Shown: positions 1 through 8,878 of the stretch, piece by piece
Position numbering within the stretch: the first letter of the stretch is position 1
How the letters are laid out: every line of letters begins with the position of its first letter
Origin: an uncultured Cellulomonas sp.
Lineage (GTDB): Bacteria; Actinomycetota; Actinomycetes; Actinomycetales; Cellulomonadaceae
Reading direction: 5' to 3'
DNA: 50,379 nt
Assembly (NCBI RefSeq): GCF_947494015.1
Contig: NZ_CANLTL010000022.1
Location: 1 to 50,379 of the forward strand
Notes under the pieces: generated by a model
What the model saw: only the letters and a program-made list of their open reading frames with translations
The model's database searches: none
What the model was told of the DNA's origin: nothing
Translations under genes and position numbers: made by a program

Positions 1-260
1 GCCCCGACCCCGAGCGCCCGACAGGTCCCCATCACGACCGGTTGACAGCCGGCGCAACAGAAGGGAGCCATGAGCGGACACGGCGCCGCTGGGCGGCGAG
101 GAGGCGGCGAAGGTTGCGGTGCACGCCGCCCCGTCCAGCTCGGCCGGGTGTTTAAATGCGACCCTTGGCCGCGACTCAGTCGAGACGTGGCCGACTTCTC
201 CGGCCGCCGCTATGCCACAACGAATACTTCCCATCGCTCAACATCGGCTCGGTCTAGGCG
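1..260. other. No gene recognised
   Basis: I see no convincing gene here. An open frame starts at 70, but its Arg/Gly/Ser-rich translation looks like non-coding GC-rich sequence and it runs into the 3' end of the PIN gene on the other strand. Confidence 0.4.
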
Positions 261-1244
261 TCAACTAATGCTGGTTGCGATCCGTTCGAGCAAATCCACT
301 TCCTGGTTGCCAGACAAAAGTCGGGGCTCGGCGAAGGAGAATGGCGCCTGGCGCCGCACTTCGGCAAGCGCCGCGAAGTAGCGCTTGTCGGCCGTCAAGA
401 ACAAGTCGGCGTCGAGCAAGTACGCGGCGTGCTGCTCGTCGACTGGGTTCCCTGGTGTGACCTTTGCCAGAGGCTGCACCGCGCTGATTGCCCAACGTAG
501 CCAGTTCCGGCGCACATCTTTGATCTCGAGTTCTTTCGCGACCAGGTCTACGAATGACTGTTCGTTCTTCCGGAGGATGCTCGGGTCGACCCAGCACCTG
601 AACCAATCAGCATAGGTTGTGTCCTCGCCCGACAGTACGGCACGACTCGGTACCCTGATAAGTTGGTGCCAATACAAGCTGAACACTTGCGCGCGCCATA
701 CCTCGACGGTTCGATCTGGCCAACTCGATGGAAAGCCGGCCGCCTTGGCTGATTGCAGTTCGCCTTGCATGTGCAAAAGATCCACACTTGTCGCGCCAGC
801 TTCCAGGTATGCGCCGCGCTGCAAGTCTTGAGTCGCCCTTACGAACTCTCGCGCGGGCGCGCCAGCAAGCACATAGCGGTGAAGTATTTTGGAGTCTCGC
901 CGCGCTCCCTTCCACAGGCGGTTGGTCCAGAACTCGCGCAGGCGCCGTTCCGTAGCCGTGTCGGGCGTCTGAAGAAGCCACTTCGGTCGGTAGCGTCTGA
1001 TGCTGGCGATCAGTTCCTCAACCTCGAGGTCTGCTTCAGTGCGCAAGCGCTCGGCGTGTGCGCCGGTTAGTGTGCGCACTATTCGGTCGCGGACGTCTTC
1101 CCGTCCAAGTTGAAGCACCTCAACTAGCACGCTAGGCGGAATGACCATTCGAATCTCCGAATCGACAGCCATCGTGCCGAGCTCGGGCCCCCTGTGGCCG
1201 TCTGCGATGTAAGACCATACGTTGGTATCGAGAATGAGTCGCAC
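261..1244 (-). CDS. Large PIN-like domain protein (putative nuclease)
   Basis: A 327-residue protein that opens with the classical PIN-fold signature LILDTNVW, in which Asp6 is the first metal-binding acid. Near the C-terminus (about residues 270-290) it has VDEQHAAYLLDADLFLTADK, the paired-acid motif of the last PIN strand and helix. The roughly 220 residues between are mostly helical and make it far longer than the 130-140 residue toxin VapC, so this is an extended PIN-like protein. PIN domains usually cleave RNA with Mg2+; the substrate here is unknown. The start is GTG at 1244. No antitoxin-sized gene lies directly upstream, which argues against a standard VapBC pair. It sits in the cargo part of the presumed mobile element. 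The PIN fold call is fairly secure; the role is not. Confidence 0.7.
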   Translation of the reverse strand: MRLILDTNVWSYIADGHRGPELGTMAVDSEIRMVIPPSVLVEVLQLGREDVRDRIVRTLTGAHAERLRTEADLEVEELIASIRRYRPKWLLQTPDTATERRLREFWTNRLWKGARRDSKILHRYVLAGAPAREFVRATQDLQRGAYLEAGATSVDLLHMQGELQSAKAAGFPSSWPDRTVEVWRAQVFSLYWHQLIRVPSRAVLSGEDTTYADWFRCWVDPSILRKNEQSFVDLVAKELEIKDVRRNWLRWAISAVQPLAKVTPGNPVDEQHAAYLLDADLFLTADKRYFAALAEVRRQAPFSFAEPRLLSGNQEVDLLERIATSIS

Positions 1245-1457
1245 TGCACCAGCATGTCACTCCCGGGCGGAGCGGTAGTCCCAGGCCGGCGCCCGAGGCG
1301 AGGCTCCTCGGCACAGCCGATCGCGTAGGGGTCTCCTCGGCCGGACTGCGCGGCCGCGGCGGCCGGGGTAATCAACACGATCGTGCCGAAATCGGCAGGA
1401 CCGCGAGCTCGGCGGGCACGCCCGGCGGCCCAGCGCCCGGATCTACCGCGTCGCGGC

Positions 1458-2618
1458 ATGAGCGCACAGGATCCGTCCCCGCCGGGTCCTGCGCTGCGGT
1501 GCGACCATGACCGGGTGACCAAATGCGTCCTCTGCCGCGCCCCCAACGTCGAGGGCCTGTGCCCAGCGTGCACTGCACGGCTCGAGCAGCGGCGTGAGCA
1601 CACCGACGGGGACTTGTATCGCGCGCTGTCGGCGATCCGGGACGCCGCTCGAGCGGTCGGGGACCGCGTAATTTTCGTCGGCTCTGACGGTCCGCGCCGG
1701 CTCGTCCGGGAGGTGGTTCCGATGGGTCAGGAGTGCCTGGCTGCTGAAGCCGCTCAACGCTTCACCGAGCTGATGCTGACGGGTCCAGCTGACCGTGTCC
1801 TCGCCTTGGTCTTTCACGGGCAGCACCAGGTCGCCCAGCAGTTCGACGTGCTCGTCAAGGAGCTCGCCGTCCTGGCCGACCTTGCTCGCGTGCCGACCGG
1901 CTGGTACGCCGCCCCACCACACTTGCGGACCGTCCTGCACGCCGCAGCGATGGTCACTCTCTTGACCAACCCGAACGCGACCTTCGAGGCCAGGCTGGCC
2001 TACGGTCTAAACCACACCCTCACCGACCTACGCGCACGGCGCCCCGAAGTGGGCCTGTGGGCGGAGCAGGAAACCGAGGCGGACGACATCGCGGAGATCG
2101 CCGAGCATCTGTTGCGGTTCGCCGAGCACGCCGGGATGAGCTTTGCCGCCCACAGAGGCGAACAGTGGATCGGCGGAGCCGCTCTCTCGGACGGCCGCCG
2201 GATAGCCGACGCTTTGGCAGTTGCCGGTGGTGTGGACGCCGGCGTGGACTACGGACTGCTGAGCTCGGCGGTGCACGGCCAACGGCGCCGGTACCTGAAC
2301 CTCCTGGACGAGATGGTCGACCTCGACGCGACGGACGCCAACCCGATGGCGGTGACGCTCGTCGGCTCGTCCCGCGCCCTCTACTTGGCGGTACGCGCGA
2401 CGAGAGCGCTCGTGGAGTACACCGGAGTGCCGGACGCGGCCGCCAAAGAGCGACGACTCGCCCAAGCGGGGTGGGCGCGGCTCGTATTGATTGGCCAGCG
2501 CGAGCGCAAGCACCTTCAGCGAGCGGTCGACGACCTAAACACAGTCGCACCTGACGGGGACACCGAAACAGTGACGGGCGATTCCTCGGAGAAGCCCGCC
2601 GCACCACCCAAGACGTAG
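1458..2618 (+). CDS. Unknown protein with N-terminal CxxC...CxxC zinc finger
   Basis: I do not recognise this family. The N-terminus carries CVLCRAPNVEGLCPAC, two CxxC knuckles that probably bind one zinc. About 350 mainly helical residues follow, with many Ala, Leu and Glu, and the last 30 residues are polar and probably disordered. There is no signal peptide or membrane segment. Start choice is uncertain: the frame is open from 1383. ATG at 1458 is used here, while GTG at 1515 would place the zinc finger right at the N-terminus. The gene stands alone on the plus strand between two minus-strand genes in the cargo segment. Coding is supported by consistent amino-acid composition along a 1.2 kb open frame. 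Confidence 0.6.
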   Translation: MSAQDPSPPGPALRCDHDRVTKCVLCRAPNVEGLCPACTARLEQRREHTDGDLYRALSAIRDAARAVGDRVIFVGSDGPRRLVREVVPMGQECLAAEAAQRFTELMLTGPADRVLALVFHGQHQVAQQFDVLVKELAVLADLARVPTGWYAAPPHLRTVLHAAAMVTLLTNPNATFEARLAYGLNHTLTDLRARRPEVGLWAEQETEADDIAEIAEHLLRFAEHAGMSFAAHRGEQWIGGAALSDGRRIADALAVAGGVDAGVDYGLLSSAVHGQRRRYLNLLDEMVDLDATDANPMAVTLVGSSRALYLAVRATRALVEYTGVPDAAAKERRLAQAGWARLVLIGQRERKHLQRAVDDLNTVAPDGDTETVTGDSSEKPAAPPKT

Positions 2619-2822
2619 CCGCCCGGAGGGTGTGCCGCTGTCAGCTTGCACGCAACGCGTCGCACCACGCGGTGCCGGTGCCCGGCGTACGGCCTCAGGT
2701 GTGCAGCATCTCGGCGTCGTCGACGCGGAGGCCGGCCAGCGCCCAGCCGACCTGCCCAAGCAGATGGGAGTCGCCGACGGGCACCGGTGGGGCCGGAAGC
2801 AGCCAATACGGCCCAGTAAAGG

Positions 2823-4235
2823 TTAGCGGGCCTTGATCCTGAGGGCGATCGCGCGATCAAGCAGCGTTGCGACCGTCGGTGTCATGTTTCTCAGACGCAC
2901 ACGATTATTGAACGAGATGAAGCCCATCTCCAGCACGAGTTTTCCGATGACCTCGTCGGCGAAACTCGAGGAAACGACGGCTTGGCCGGTGAAGTCGAGA
3001 ACTACATGCGGCGCTCCCTCGTTTAGGATATTGAGAATGAAAGTTCTAAGTTCGCGCGCGGCTGCGCGGGACCCTGCGCCGCCGGCCTGCTGCCTGATGA
3101 CTACAGCATGTTCACCCTCGGAAGTCTCCAACGACTCTAAAAACAAGTTCTGATGGTCATAATTGAGCGCCCTGGCAAGGCTTACGGCGTTTTTCGTGGC
3201 GAGTTGGAAGTCGACGGTGGTGCCGTGGTTGTCGGGGCCGATGACGAGTCGATCGCTATCACCGGAAACCCGATTTCCGTCGATGCGCATGGAGCCTCTG
3301 CCGGAACCAATATTTAGTCGGCCGCGGTTCTGCTCGACTATCTGAAAGAGTCCAAAAAGGCCGTTCCCTTGGTTGGTGGAAGGGTCTCTCGTTACTCCTT
3401 CCTGAATGGCTAGCGTAAGGGCATCAAATGCGCTCTTGGGCCTGTGTGTGACCGAGCTAGCCAACGAGCGCTGAATGCCAATCCCGGTGTCGGCCACACA
3501 CGCGGCCAAGGTCTTGTTATTGGAGTGATGCTGCACCATGACGAATCCTGCTGGCGCTTTTGAGTGTTGTGTCACGTTATCGAGCACCTCATATAGACAC
3601 CATTCCAGAGCCTCGGCGACGCCTTCGGTGCACTCAACGCGATACCGGATAGCTTCGACGATCGCAGTCGTCAAGTCATTGGCTTCTTTATGGCTTGTGT
3701 ACCGCCAGACGCGCGCCATCGTTGGCTCCCTTCGAAGCGTCTCTGGCTCAACCGCAATCGGCGAGTCGAGGCGCATTGCACTAGCGGCTGGTGGTAGTCC
3801 CTCAAGCCGTATGTCGAGGCCTCGGCGCCTATAGTGCTCTATCGCCGCCACGGTTGGCACGACGGCGTTCGGGAAGAATCCCTCGGCGTCAGTAAAGTCG
3901 AGAACGAGACCGTCGCGCCCCTGTGTGACCGCTCGCCGACACTCGAGCAGAATCCGCTCGAAAGCGGCGGGGCTGCCCAGGCTCTGAACAGCGATAGTCC
4001 GGACGCGAGGCGCAGTCCTAGGCGTAGGTTCATCTTGTGCAACGGGAGGCAGCGGGGGTCGAGGCTTTTCGTTGCGATTCACTACGAGCTCCACGACCTC
4101 GCTGGCAGTCGCGGCGTCGAGCGATGTGGCGTTGCCCTCATCGGGCTCGCCGATCTCCATCAAGTGCTTGGTGATCAGGGCGGGATCGACCGCGAGTCTG
4201 CGCGCCAACTCTTCGACGGTTGTGGGTAGCATCAT
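2823..4235 (-). CDS. IF2_N-like / STAS-like / GHKL ATPase / DUF4325 fusion protein
   Basis: A 470-residue multidomain protein. Residues 3-50 (VEELARRLAVDPALITKHLM, then SLDAATASEVVEL) resemble the N-terminal winged domain of translation factor IF2. A Pro-rich linker (57-78) leads to a STAS-like segment (about 80-165, with VLDFTDAEGFFPNAVV). A GHKL/HATPase domain follows (about 185-345): N box EVLDN at 216-220, G1 box VADTGIGI at 247-254, and glycine-rich lid NQGNGLFGLF at 288-297. The C-terminus (370-465) matches the DUF4325 STAS-like family, with VLDFTGQAVVSSSFADEVIG. Serine kinase/STAS pairs normally form partner-switching circuits, so here kinase and substrate-like domains may be fused. 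The ATG at 4235 is chosen because a -10-like CATAAT ends 6 bases upstream and no Shine-Dalgarno is visible, suggesting a leaderless mRNA. Base composition looks lower in GC than the flanks. Confidence 0.75.
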   Translation of the reverse strand: MMLPTTVEELARRLAVDPALITKHLMEIGEPDEGNATSLDAATASEVVELVVNRNEKPRPPLPPVAQDEPTPRTAPRVRTIAVQSLGSPAAFERILLECRRAVTQGRDGLVLDFTDAEGFFPNAVVPTVAAIEHYRRRGLDIRLEGLPPAASAMRLDSPIAVEPETLRREPTMARVWRYTSHKEANDLTTAIVEAIRYRVECTEGVAEALEWCLYEVLDNVTQHSKAPAGFVMVQHHSNNKTLAACVADTGIGIQRSLASSVTHRPKSAFDALTLAIQEGVTRDPSTNQGNGLFGLFQIVEQNRGRLNIGSGRGSMRIDGNRVSGDSDRLVIGPDNHGTTVDFQLATKNAVSLARALNYDHQNLFLESLETSEGEHAVVIRQQAGGAGSRAAARELRTFILNILNEGAPHVVLDFTGQAVVSSSFADEVIGKLVLEMGFISFNNRVRLRNMTPTVATLLDRAIALRIKAR

Positions 4236-4241
4236 GAAAGT

Positions 4242-4247
4242 ATTATG
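4242..4247 (-). promoter_or_regulatory. Candidate -10 box for a leaderless transcript
   Basis: Read on the minus strand, CATAAT lies 6 bases before the ATG at 4235. Transcription would then begin at or within a base of the start codon. No convincing -35 was found at 16-18 bp spacing. The missing Shine-Dalgarno fits a leaderless mRNA, which is common in actinobacteria. Confidence 0.35.
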
Positions 4248-4843
4248 GCAGGACGCTACGTCACCGTGTCGCAAGCGAAGGCTCTCGTTGAACTGGCTTT
4301 CAAGCGGGCGGTGCGCGCAGGGGTTGCCCGGCCGTTCCGCCCTGGGCCGTCTGCCCGCGAGGTTCCGGCCGAACACGACGACGAGTGCACCAATCGACGC
4401 CGGCTACGTGTGGCTAGGCGTCCTCGTTCGGCTCCGTATCAGCGTCGCGCGGGCACCGACGTGCGATGAGACGACTGCCGCCTCCCGGTGCTAGTGCGTA
4501 ACAGAAGGGCCCGCGCGACCGCCGCCATCTGCAACCTGCCAGGGCTCAGCAACTCGCTCGCTCATCGGCATGACCGGTAACTGACACGCACTCCGTCCCG
4601 CTGGATCCGGGGCCAGCCCCCTCGCGTCGCAGGTCGTCCGACCGTGGTGGCTCGATCCTTCAGAAGCACGCTGCCATCCTCGGGACTCGGGCCGAGAATT
4701 GCCGAGTTGCCCTCTCTGAGATCAAGGCGCGCCGGCTCCGCCGCCGCTCGGCCTGCGGGCGGCGCTGGCGCGCCGTCCTCGACCGACGTGGGTGCAAGGC
4801 GCTCGACGTCCATATCGCACGTCGACAAAAGCCTGGCGTCGCG
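4248..4843. other. Gene-poor stretch
   Basis: About 600 bases between two minus-strand genes. A 74-codon plus-strand frame at 4245-4469 starts with a plausible helix (VSQAKALVELAFKRAV) but turns Arg-rich with no family resemblance, so it is not called. No terminator hairpin or long repeat was seen. Confidence 0.35.
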
Positions 4844-5845
4844 TCAGCCATCCTGTGGGAATGCCCCGTCTGGGAACAGAATCGCTTCGGGCGGAACACT
4901 TGCTCCCACACCGAATACACGCCACCCTCGCTCGGGGACATAGGTTAGCGTTAAAAACCGCCAATCCTTCAGTTGCATATGGCCATACCCCGCGACGACC
5001 TTGCCCTCCAGCGATGGGTCACCTGACAACTTCACGCGAGCTATGTACGGGGCGGGATAGTCGACCATCGACGTGGGCTGGTACCTCCTGAAGGCCTCCC
5101 TAAGTTCCGCCCAGTCGATCGAGCGCCAGCCTTCCGCCTCTGGCGCAAGCAGAGCCTCAAGTGCCGCAACGTCCGGCGAGTCTTCATCGCGGAGCCCGCC
5201 AAGAAACGCCAACGCTACAACCATAGGGTTGTTCAGCGTCACGCCTCCTATTTGCCGCTCGTGCTCTGTGCCGGAGAGTGTTTCCCACTTCGGATTCTTG
5301 GTGACTCGCTGCAGGATGCCGCTGCCGTCCCTAACCCAGCGACGGCGGCGCGGGTCGAGGAAAGACACTTCTGCGCGCGGTTTGTAGGAGTCTTCATGTG
5401 CCAGCAAGGCGACAGATAGGTCAAATGTCAACGCCCGCCTCGGAGGCACCACGGCGATAGGAGACGGGGCGGTAAGAGGGCCGACAGGAGTGTCGTGGGT
5501 GCCAAGTATGACTGAAACTTGGGCATCGAATACCGGCTGGTCACCTTCATTCGCCACATGGAGTGTGACTTTCCTCTGGTACGCCCTTCGATCGCGGCGA
5601 GGGGTGTACTCCTCCGTCACCCACGCCGAGACGAGGCGGGCGACCGCGTCTTTTCGTTGATGCCAGGCGTCCAGTGCCAGGCCGAGCGCTACGAGGGTCG
5701 CGCCAACGGTCCCCACGGCAGAGACGGCCTCCCACGCGTTTGCGTCAACGGTGACGACCGTACTCGACCGCGTGTAGAGCCATACTGCCAAAACGAGAAG
5801 CGCGACACTCACGCTCAATATCCACGTCGCCCATATGCGCTTCAC
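4844..5845 (-). CDS. Two-TM membrane protein of unknown function
   Basis: The 333-residue product begins with two membrane segments: IWATWILSVSVALLVLAVWL at about residues 4-24, and a second at about 39-60 (AVSAVGTVGATLVALGLAL). The Trp-His-Gln-Arg-Lys boundary after the second predicts a cytoplasmic C-terminal part of about 270 residues. That part starts with an immunoglobulin-like beta-rich stretch (KVTLHVANEGDQPVFDAQVS) and ends in a mixed alpha/beta region. The start is set at GTG 5845 because everything upstream in frame is Arg/Pro-rich and non-protein-like; the frame stays open to 6208. Proteins with this N-terminal layout are common hypotheticals in actinobacterial mobile regions. No function is assigned. 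Confidence 0.6.
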   Translation of the reverse strand: MKRIWATWILSVSVALLVLAVWLYTRSSTVVTVDANAWEAVSAVGTVGATLVALGLALDAWHQRKDAVARLVSAWVTEEYTPRRDRRAYQRKVTLHVANEGDQPVFDAQVSVILGTHDTPVGPLTAPSPIAVVPPRRALTFDLSVALLAHEDSYKPRAEVSFLDPRRRRWVRDGSGILQRVTKNPKWETLSGTEHERQIGGVTLNNPMVVALAFLGGLRDEDSPDVAALEALLAPEAEGWRSIDWAELREAFRRYQPTSMVDYPAPYIARVKLSGDPSLEGKVVAGYGHMQLKDWRFLTLTYVPERGWRVFGVGASVPPEAILFPDGAFPQDG

Positions 5846-6254
5846 TGCGCCAGGGTACGTCCGGGGGCAAGCATGTGGTGATGCAGCGCGCCAGGCGAGA
5901 CTGGTTCTCCACACCCCCGAGCCGCCGACCCGATCCCTGAGCATCCGCCCGCCTCCGGACCGGCTCAAGGGCGCCTGCGGCGTCACTACGTGATGAGCTG
6001 CGCTCACCCTTGACCCGAACCTCCGTCGGGCTCTGTGCTCCGCTATCGGGTCGGCGGCTCTCCCTGGCCGAGCCCCTGCCCCAAAGCCCGCGCCCCGTCG
6101 TGTCCGTTGAGAGCGGGTCCACGTGCGGGTCCACGTCGCGGCTAGAACCACCATGGCGGGTCGGGCGCGTCCACAAGTCTGACCTGCGCTTTCAGGTCGT
6201 GCGGCCAACGCACGGTTGTGTCCAGACCAAATCAGCGGCTTCGGGGTCGGTCCG
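5846..6254. other. Intergenic, with a 12-bp tandem duplication
   Basis: No gene is supported. The unit GCGGGTCCACGT is present twice in tandem at 6113-6124 and 6125-6136. This stretch lies downstream of the last gene of the secretion operon and upstream of the two-TM gene, so it may hold that operon's end and the next promoter, but no clear hairpin with a T-run was found. Confidence 0.35.
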
Positions 6255-6929
6255 CTACTCGTACCCCCAGAGCCGGTACAGCGGGACAGCCAGCACAGGT
6301 TCGACCGGCTCGCGCGCGACCTGGGTCAGCCAGTAGTCGCTGGGGCGCATGACGTGCACAACGACCTCGCCGTCCGCGTGGACCGGTTCGCTTACACCGA
6401 TCCACCATGACCACGTCTCGGGCTCATTCTGCAAGCGCAACGTCCGCCCGGAGAGCACACCCACCTCACGGGCAGGCCGCGGCCGCCGATCCGGAGGAAA
6501 CTGCAAGGTCGGCTGCACATGGTCGAGCCAGGACTCGTTCTCCGCGTCGTGGAGGAGCGGGTCTCGCAGTTTTGCAGCACAACCGCCCGTAGCAGCGTCG
6601 CGGTAGGTCCAGCAGTGCTCGACCGGCCACCACTGCATGGTGAGGCCAGCTTGAGGGAACCCCTTCGCCAACCAGTAAGCGAACGGGGCCGCGACGGCGA
6701 GTGCCTCCTGCTTCTCCGTGACTTCGGGTAGTTCGACGTGCCCTCGCTCGACCAGAGCGACAACTTGCCCGTCGATGAAGTAGTGCCCCGGGACGCCTAT
6801 CGTCACGTCGTCGCCGACGTCTAGGTCCGGCACATGACCGACCGGTACAGGGTGACGCGTTGGCGGCGCTTCGGCCTGCCAGGCGATGTCGGGGACCCTG
6901 AACACCTCGGCGTCCCACGGCTCGCTCAC
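6255..6929 (-). CDS. Unknown protein, last gene of the T4SS operon
   Basis: A 224-residue protein I do not recognise. It has no signal peptide or membrane helix and is rich in Trp, Pro and acidic residues. A GDDVTIGVPGHYFIDGQVVAL segment (about 38-58) suggests a small beta-domain, and the C-terminal half contains a WSWWIGVSEPV strand followed by a short helix. Its ATG overlaps the stop of the upstream M23 hydrolase gene by 4 bases (ATGA at 6926-6929), so the two are translationally coupled. Position at the distal end of the conjugation operon suggests an accessory role in transfer or an immunity/exclusion type function, but nothing in the sequence proves this. Confidence 0.65.
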   Translation of the reverse strand: MSEPWDAEVFRVPDIAWQAEAPPTRHPVPVGHVPDLDVGDDVTIGVPGHYFIDGQVVALVERGHVELPEVTEKQEALAVAAPFAYWLAKGFPQAGLTMQWWPVEHCWTYRDAATGGCAAKLRDPLLHDAENESWLDHVQPTLQFPPDRRPRPAREVGVLSGRTLRLQNEPETWSWWIGVSEPVHADGEVVVHVMRPSDYWLTQVAREPVEPVLAVPLYRLWGYE

Positions 6930-8248
6930 GAGGCCACGCCCCTGAGCGCGACGCCTTGCTGCGCCATGAACGCGATGGGGTCGACCGGCACACCGCCGAC
7001 GTGCGTCTCGAAGTGGAAGTGCGGCCCGGTGCCCACTCCGGTGTCCCCGGAGAGTGCCACGACCTGCCCACCCTCGACCGAGTCACCCGGTGCGACGAGG
7101 GCTTGCGAGAGGTGGAGGTACCACGTCTGGACACCGCCGGCGTGGTCGATGACGACCATGAGCCCCCCGGTCGCGTGCCAGGTGACCTTCGAGACGACGC
7201 CGTTGGACGCGGCGCGCAGCGGGGTCCCGGTCGCGGCCTGGAAGTCCGTGCCGGCATGGAGCTTCCAGATGCCGGTGACGGGGTGGAGTCTCATGCCGAA
7301 CTCCGAGCTGATCGGGCTGGCCAGCGGAGCGGTCCAGGTCCCCTGCGGGATCGTCGACCAGTCGGCAAAGGCGGCCCCGCTCGCGCCTCCGTTCGCTGCA
7401 CAGTACGAGTCGATGTCGAAGCCGCTGGCCCGGAACTCCTCCGCGGTTACGACGGCGGACACGTCGGTCGCGTCGCCCGAACCGCTGGCGTCGACGGCAG
7501 GAAGCGTCGGGATCGGCGTGCCTCCGGTCAGGGCGGCGACGATCCGGGCCGCCCGCGCTTCATGGCGCGCGTACGCGTTGGGAAACGCCGACCTCTGCAC
7601 CTTCTGAGCGGCGACGGTGACGGGCATCTGCTCCCAGCCGCTAACCTCGAGCAGGCCGCCCGGACCGGCACGACCCGAGGCTGGGTCGAAGTGCGGAGAC
7701 CCGGGGCCGCCGAAGAAGGCACGCGCGGAGAAGTCGGCGCGGCGGACCTCGTCAGGCGTCCCCCACCCTTGTGACGGGCGCTGCTGGAAGGGACCGACCG
7801 AGTCGCGGTCGCCGTAGCCGAGCTCGCGAAGGCCCGACTCCTGGAGTGCCGTCGCGATCGCCACGACCATGCCCCGCGTCCCCACGCCGGCTGCCGTCCC
7901 CGCGGCGACGATCGCCTGAGCGACCGCGATCTGCTCGGTCTCGCCAGGACCGAACCCGTCGACCAGGCCGCCCTCGGGGATCACTGCCACGTCGGTGAGC
8001 GGTGCCGGCACATAGCCGCCCTCCGCTCCCCCGGCGGCACTAGCGACGTCGTACCCCAAAGTTCGACACGCGGCGCGGACCTCCTGGTCTGAGCCGACTC
8101 CGGACACGCTCGCCGTGATCCCTGCGCCCACGACGAAGGCGGCGACGCCGAGGAAGCCCACGAGAGCGACGAGCTTCCAACGGTTGCGCAGGAGCCACGA
8201 CGCGCCCTGCTCCGCGGCCCACTTGCCGAGCATCGTGAGGACTTCCAT
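6926..8248 (-). CDS. Muralytic conjugation protein: lysozyme-like domain plus M23 endopeptidase
   Basis: A 440-residue membrane-anchored cell-wall hydrolase of the kind that opens peptidoglycan for a type IV secretion channel (VirB1-like role). One membrane anchor sits at about residues 26-50 (LVALVGFLGVAAFVVGAGI). Residues about 105-235 form a lysozyme/transglycosylase-like region with ATALQESGLRELGYGDRDS, where Glu is the likely catalytic acid. Residues about 325-425 are a LytM/M23 metallopeptidase with the zinc motifs HAGTDF (His near 331) and GTGPHFHFE (near 409). The Asp after the first His and the HxH pair are intact, so it should be active. The ATG at 8248 has a strong GGGAGGT Shine-Dalgarno 5 bases upstream. 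A 27-base gap separates it from the VirB8-like gene. Confidence 0.85.
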   Translation of the reverse strand: MEVLTMLGKWAAEQGASWLLRNRWKLVALVGFLGVAAFVVGAGITASVSGVGSDQEVRAACRTLGYDVASAAGGAEGGYVPAPLTDVAVIPEGGLVDGFGPGETEQIAVAQAIVAAGTAAGVGTRGMVVAIATALQESGLRELGYGDRDSVGPFQQRPSQGWGTPDEVRRADFSARAFFGGPGSPHFDPASGRAGPGGLLEVSGWEQMPVTVAAQKVQRSAFPNAYARHEARAARIVAALTGGTPIPTLPAVDASGSGDATDVSAVVTAEEFRASGFDIDSYCAANGGASGAAFADWSTIPQGTWTAPLASPISSEFGMRLHPVTGIWKLHAGTDFQAATGTPLRAASNGVVSKVTWHATGGLMVVIDHAGGVQTWYLHLSQALVAPGDSVEGGQVVALSGDTGVGTGPHFHFETHVGGVPVDPIAFMAQQGVALRGVAS

Positions 8249-8275
8249 GTCACCTCCCTCGGCGACTCGTCGGGA

Positions 8276-8878
8276 TCAGGCTGCTGGCTCGACGTCGGTC
8301 GCCAGCCAGGTGCCGTCGATCAGTTGGACGTGGACGCGCACGAAGTCACCCGTGGTCGGCACGTCGTAGACGCCCGCCTCGGCGTTCGCGGCCACCTCGA
8401 CCGGCTGGCCGGACACCGTGACGGCGGGGACGTTCGCCGGGTCGGTGTCGCCGAGAAGGGCCATCAGCTGCGGCGTGGTGTGCGGCGCCAGCCCGGCCTG
8501 CCACGACGCCGCGTCGAGGTCAGGACGCGCCCACGCGGCCACGAAGTCTGCAGCCACCTGCGCAGCAAGCGCTGCATCGGCGCCGGTGGGGTCGACGCTG
8601 AAGGCGTCCGTGGCTCCCGCGGTGCCGGCACCGTTGTCCGTCTCGTCGGGCGCCCCAGCCGGGGCTGCGGCCGGAACGGGCGTCGGTGAGGGCTCGTCCT
8701 GAACATCGGCCGTCGGCGTGGCGGTCGGCGTGCGAACAGCAGTCGGCTCCGCCCCGGCCCCCCGGTCGTTGATCGCCCCCAGCACCATGATTGCTGCGAT
8801 CAGGCCGGCGATAACCCCGAGAAGACGCAATGGCGAGTGCAGCGGCCAGCGCACGACCGGGCCGAAGATGTGCCACAT
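8276..8878 (-). CDS. VirB8/TcpC-like conjugal transfer protein
   Basis: A 200-residue single-pass membrane protein. A hydrophobic helix at about 17-36 (LRLLGVIAGLIAAIMVLGAI) is followed by a long Thr/Pro/Ala/Glu-rich extracytoplasmic linker (about 40-95). A compact C-terminal domain follows (about 100-200: ADFVAAWARPDLDAASWQAGL, then a beta-rich end FVRVHVQLIDGTWLATDV). That pattern matches the NTF2-like fold of VirB8/TcpC scaffold proteins in Gram-positive conjugation channels. The assignment rests on architecture, size and operon position rather than on a signature motif. Its ATG overlaps the stop of the upstream VirB6-like gene (TGATG), indicating coupling. Confidence 0.65.
   Translation of the reverse strand: MWHIFGPVVRWPLHSPLRLLGVIAGLIAAIMVLGAINDRGAGAEPTAVRTPTATPTADVQDEPSPTPVPAAAPAGAPDETDNGAGTAGATDAFSVDPTGADAALAAQVAADFVAAWARPDLDAASWQAGLAPHTTPQLMALLGDTDPANVPAVTVSGQPVEVAANAEAGVYDVPTTGDFVRVHVQLIDGTWLATDVEPAA

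Noticed and set aside
4245-4469. 74-codon plus-strand ORF divergent from the STAS/ATPase gene
   Set aside because: No Shine-Dalgarno, Arg-rich second half, no family likeness; its start lies within the promoter of the opposite gene.
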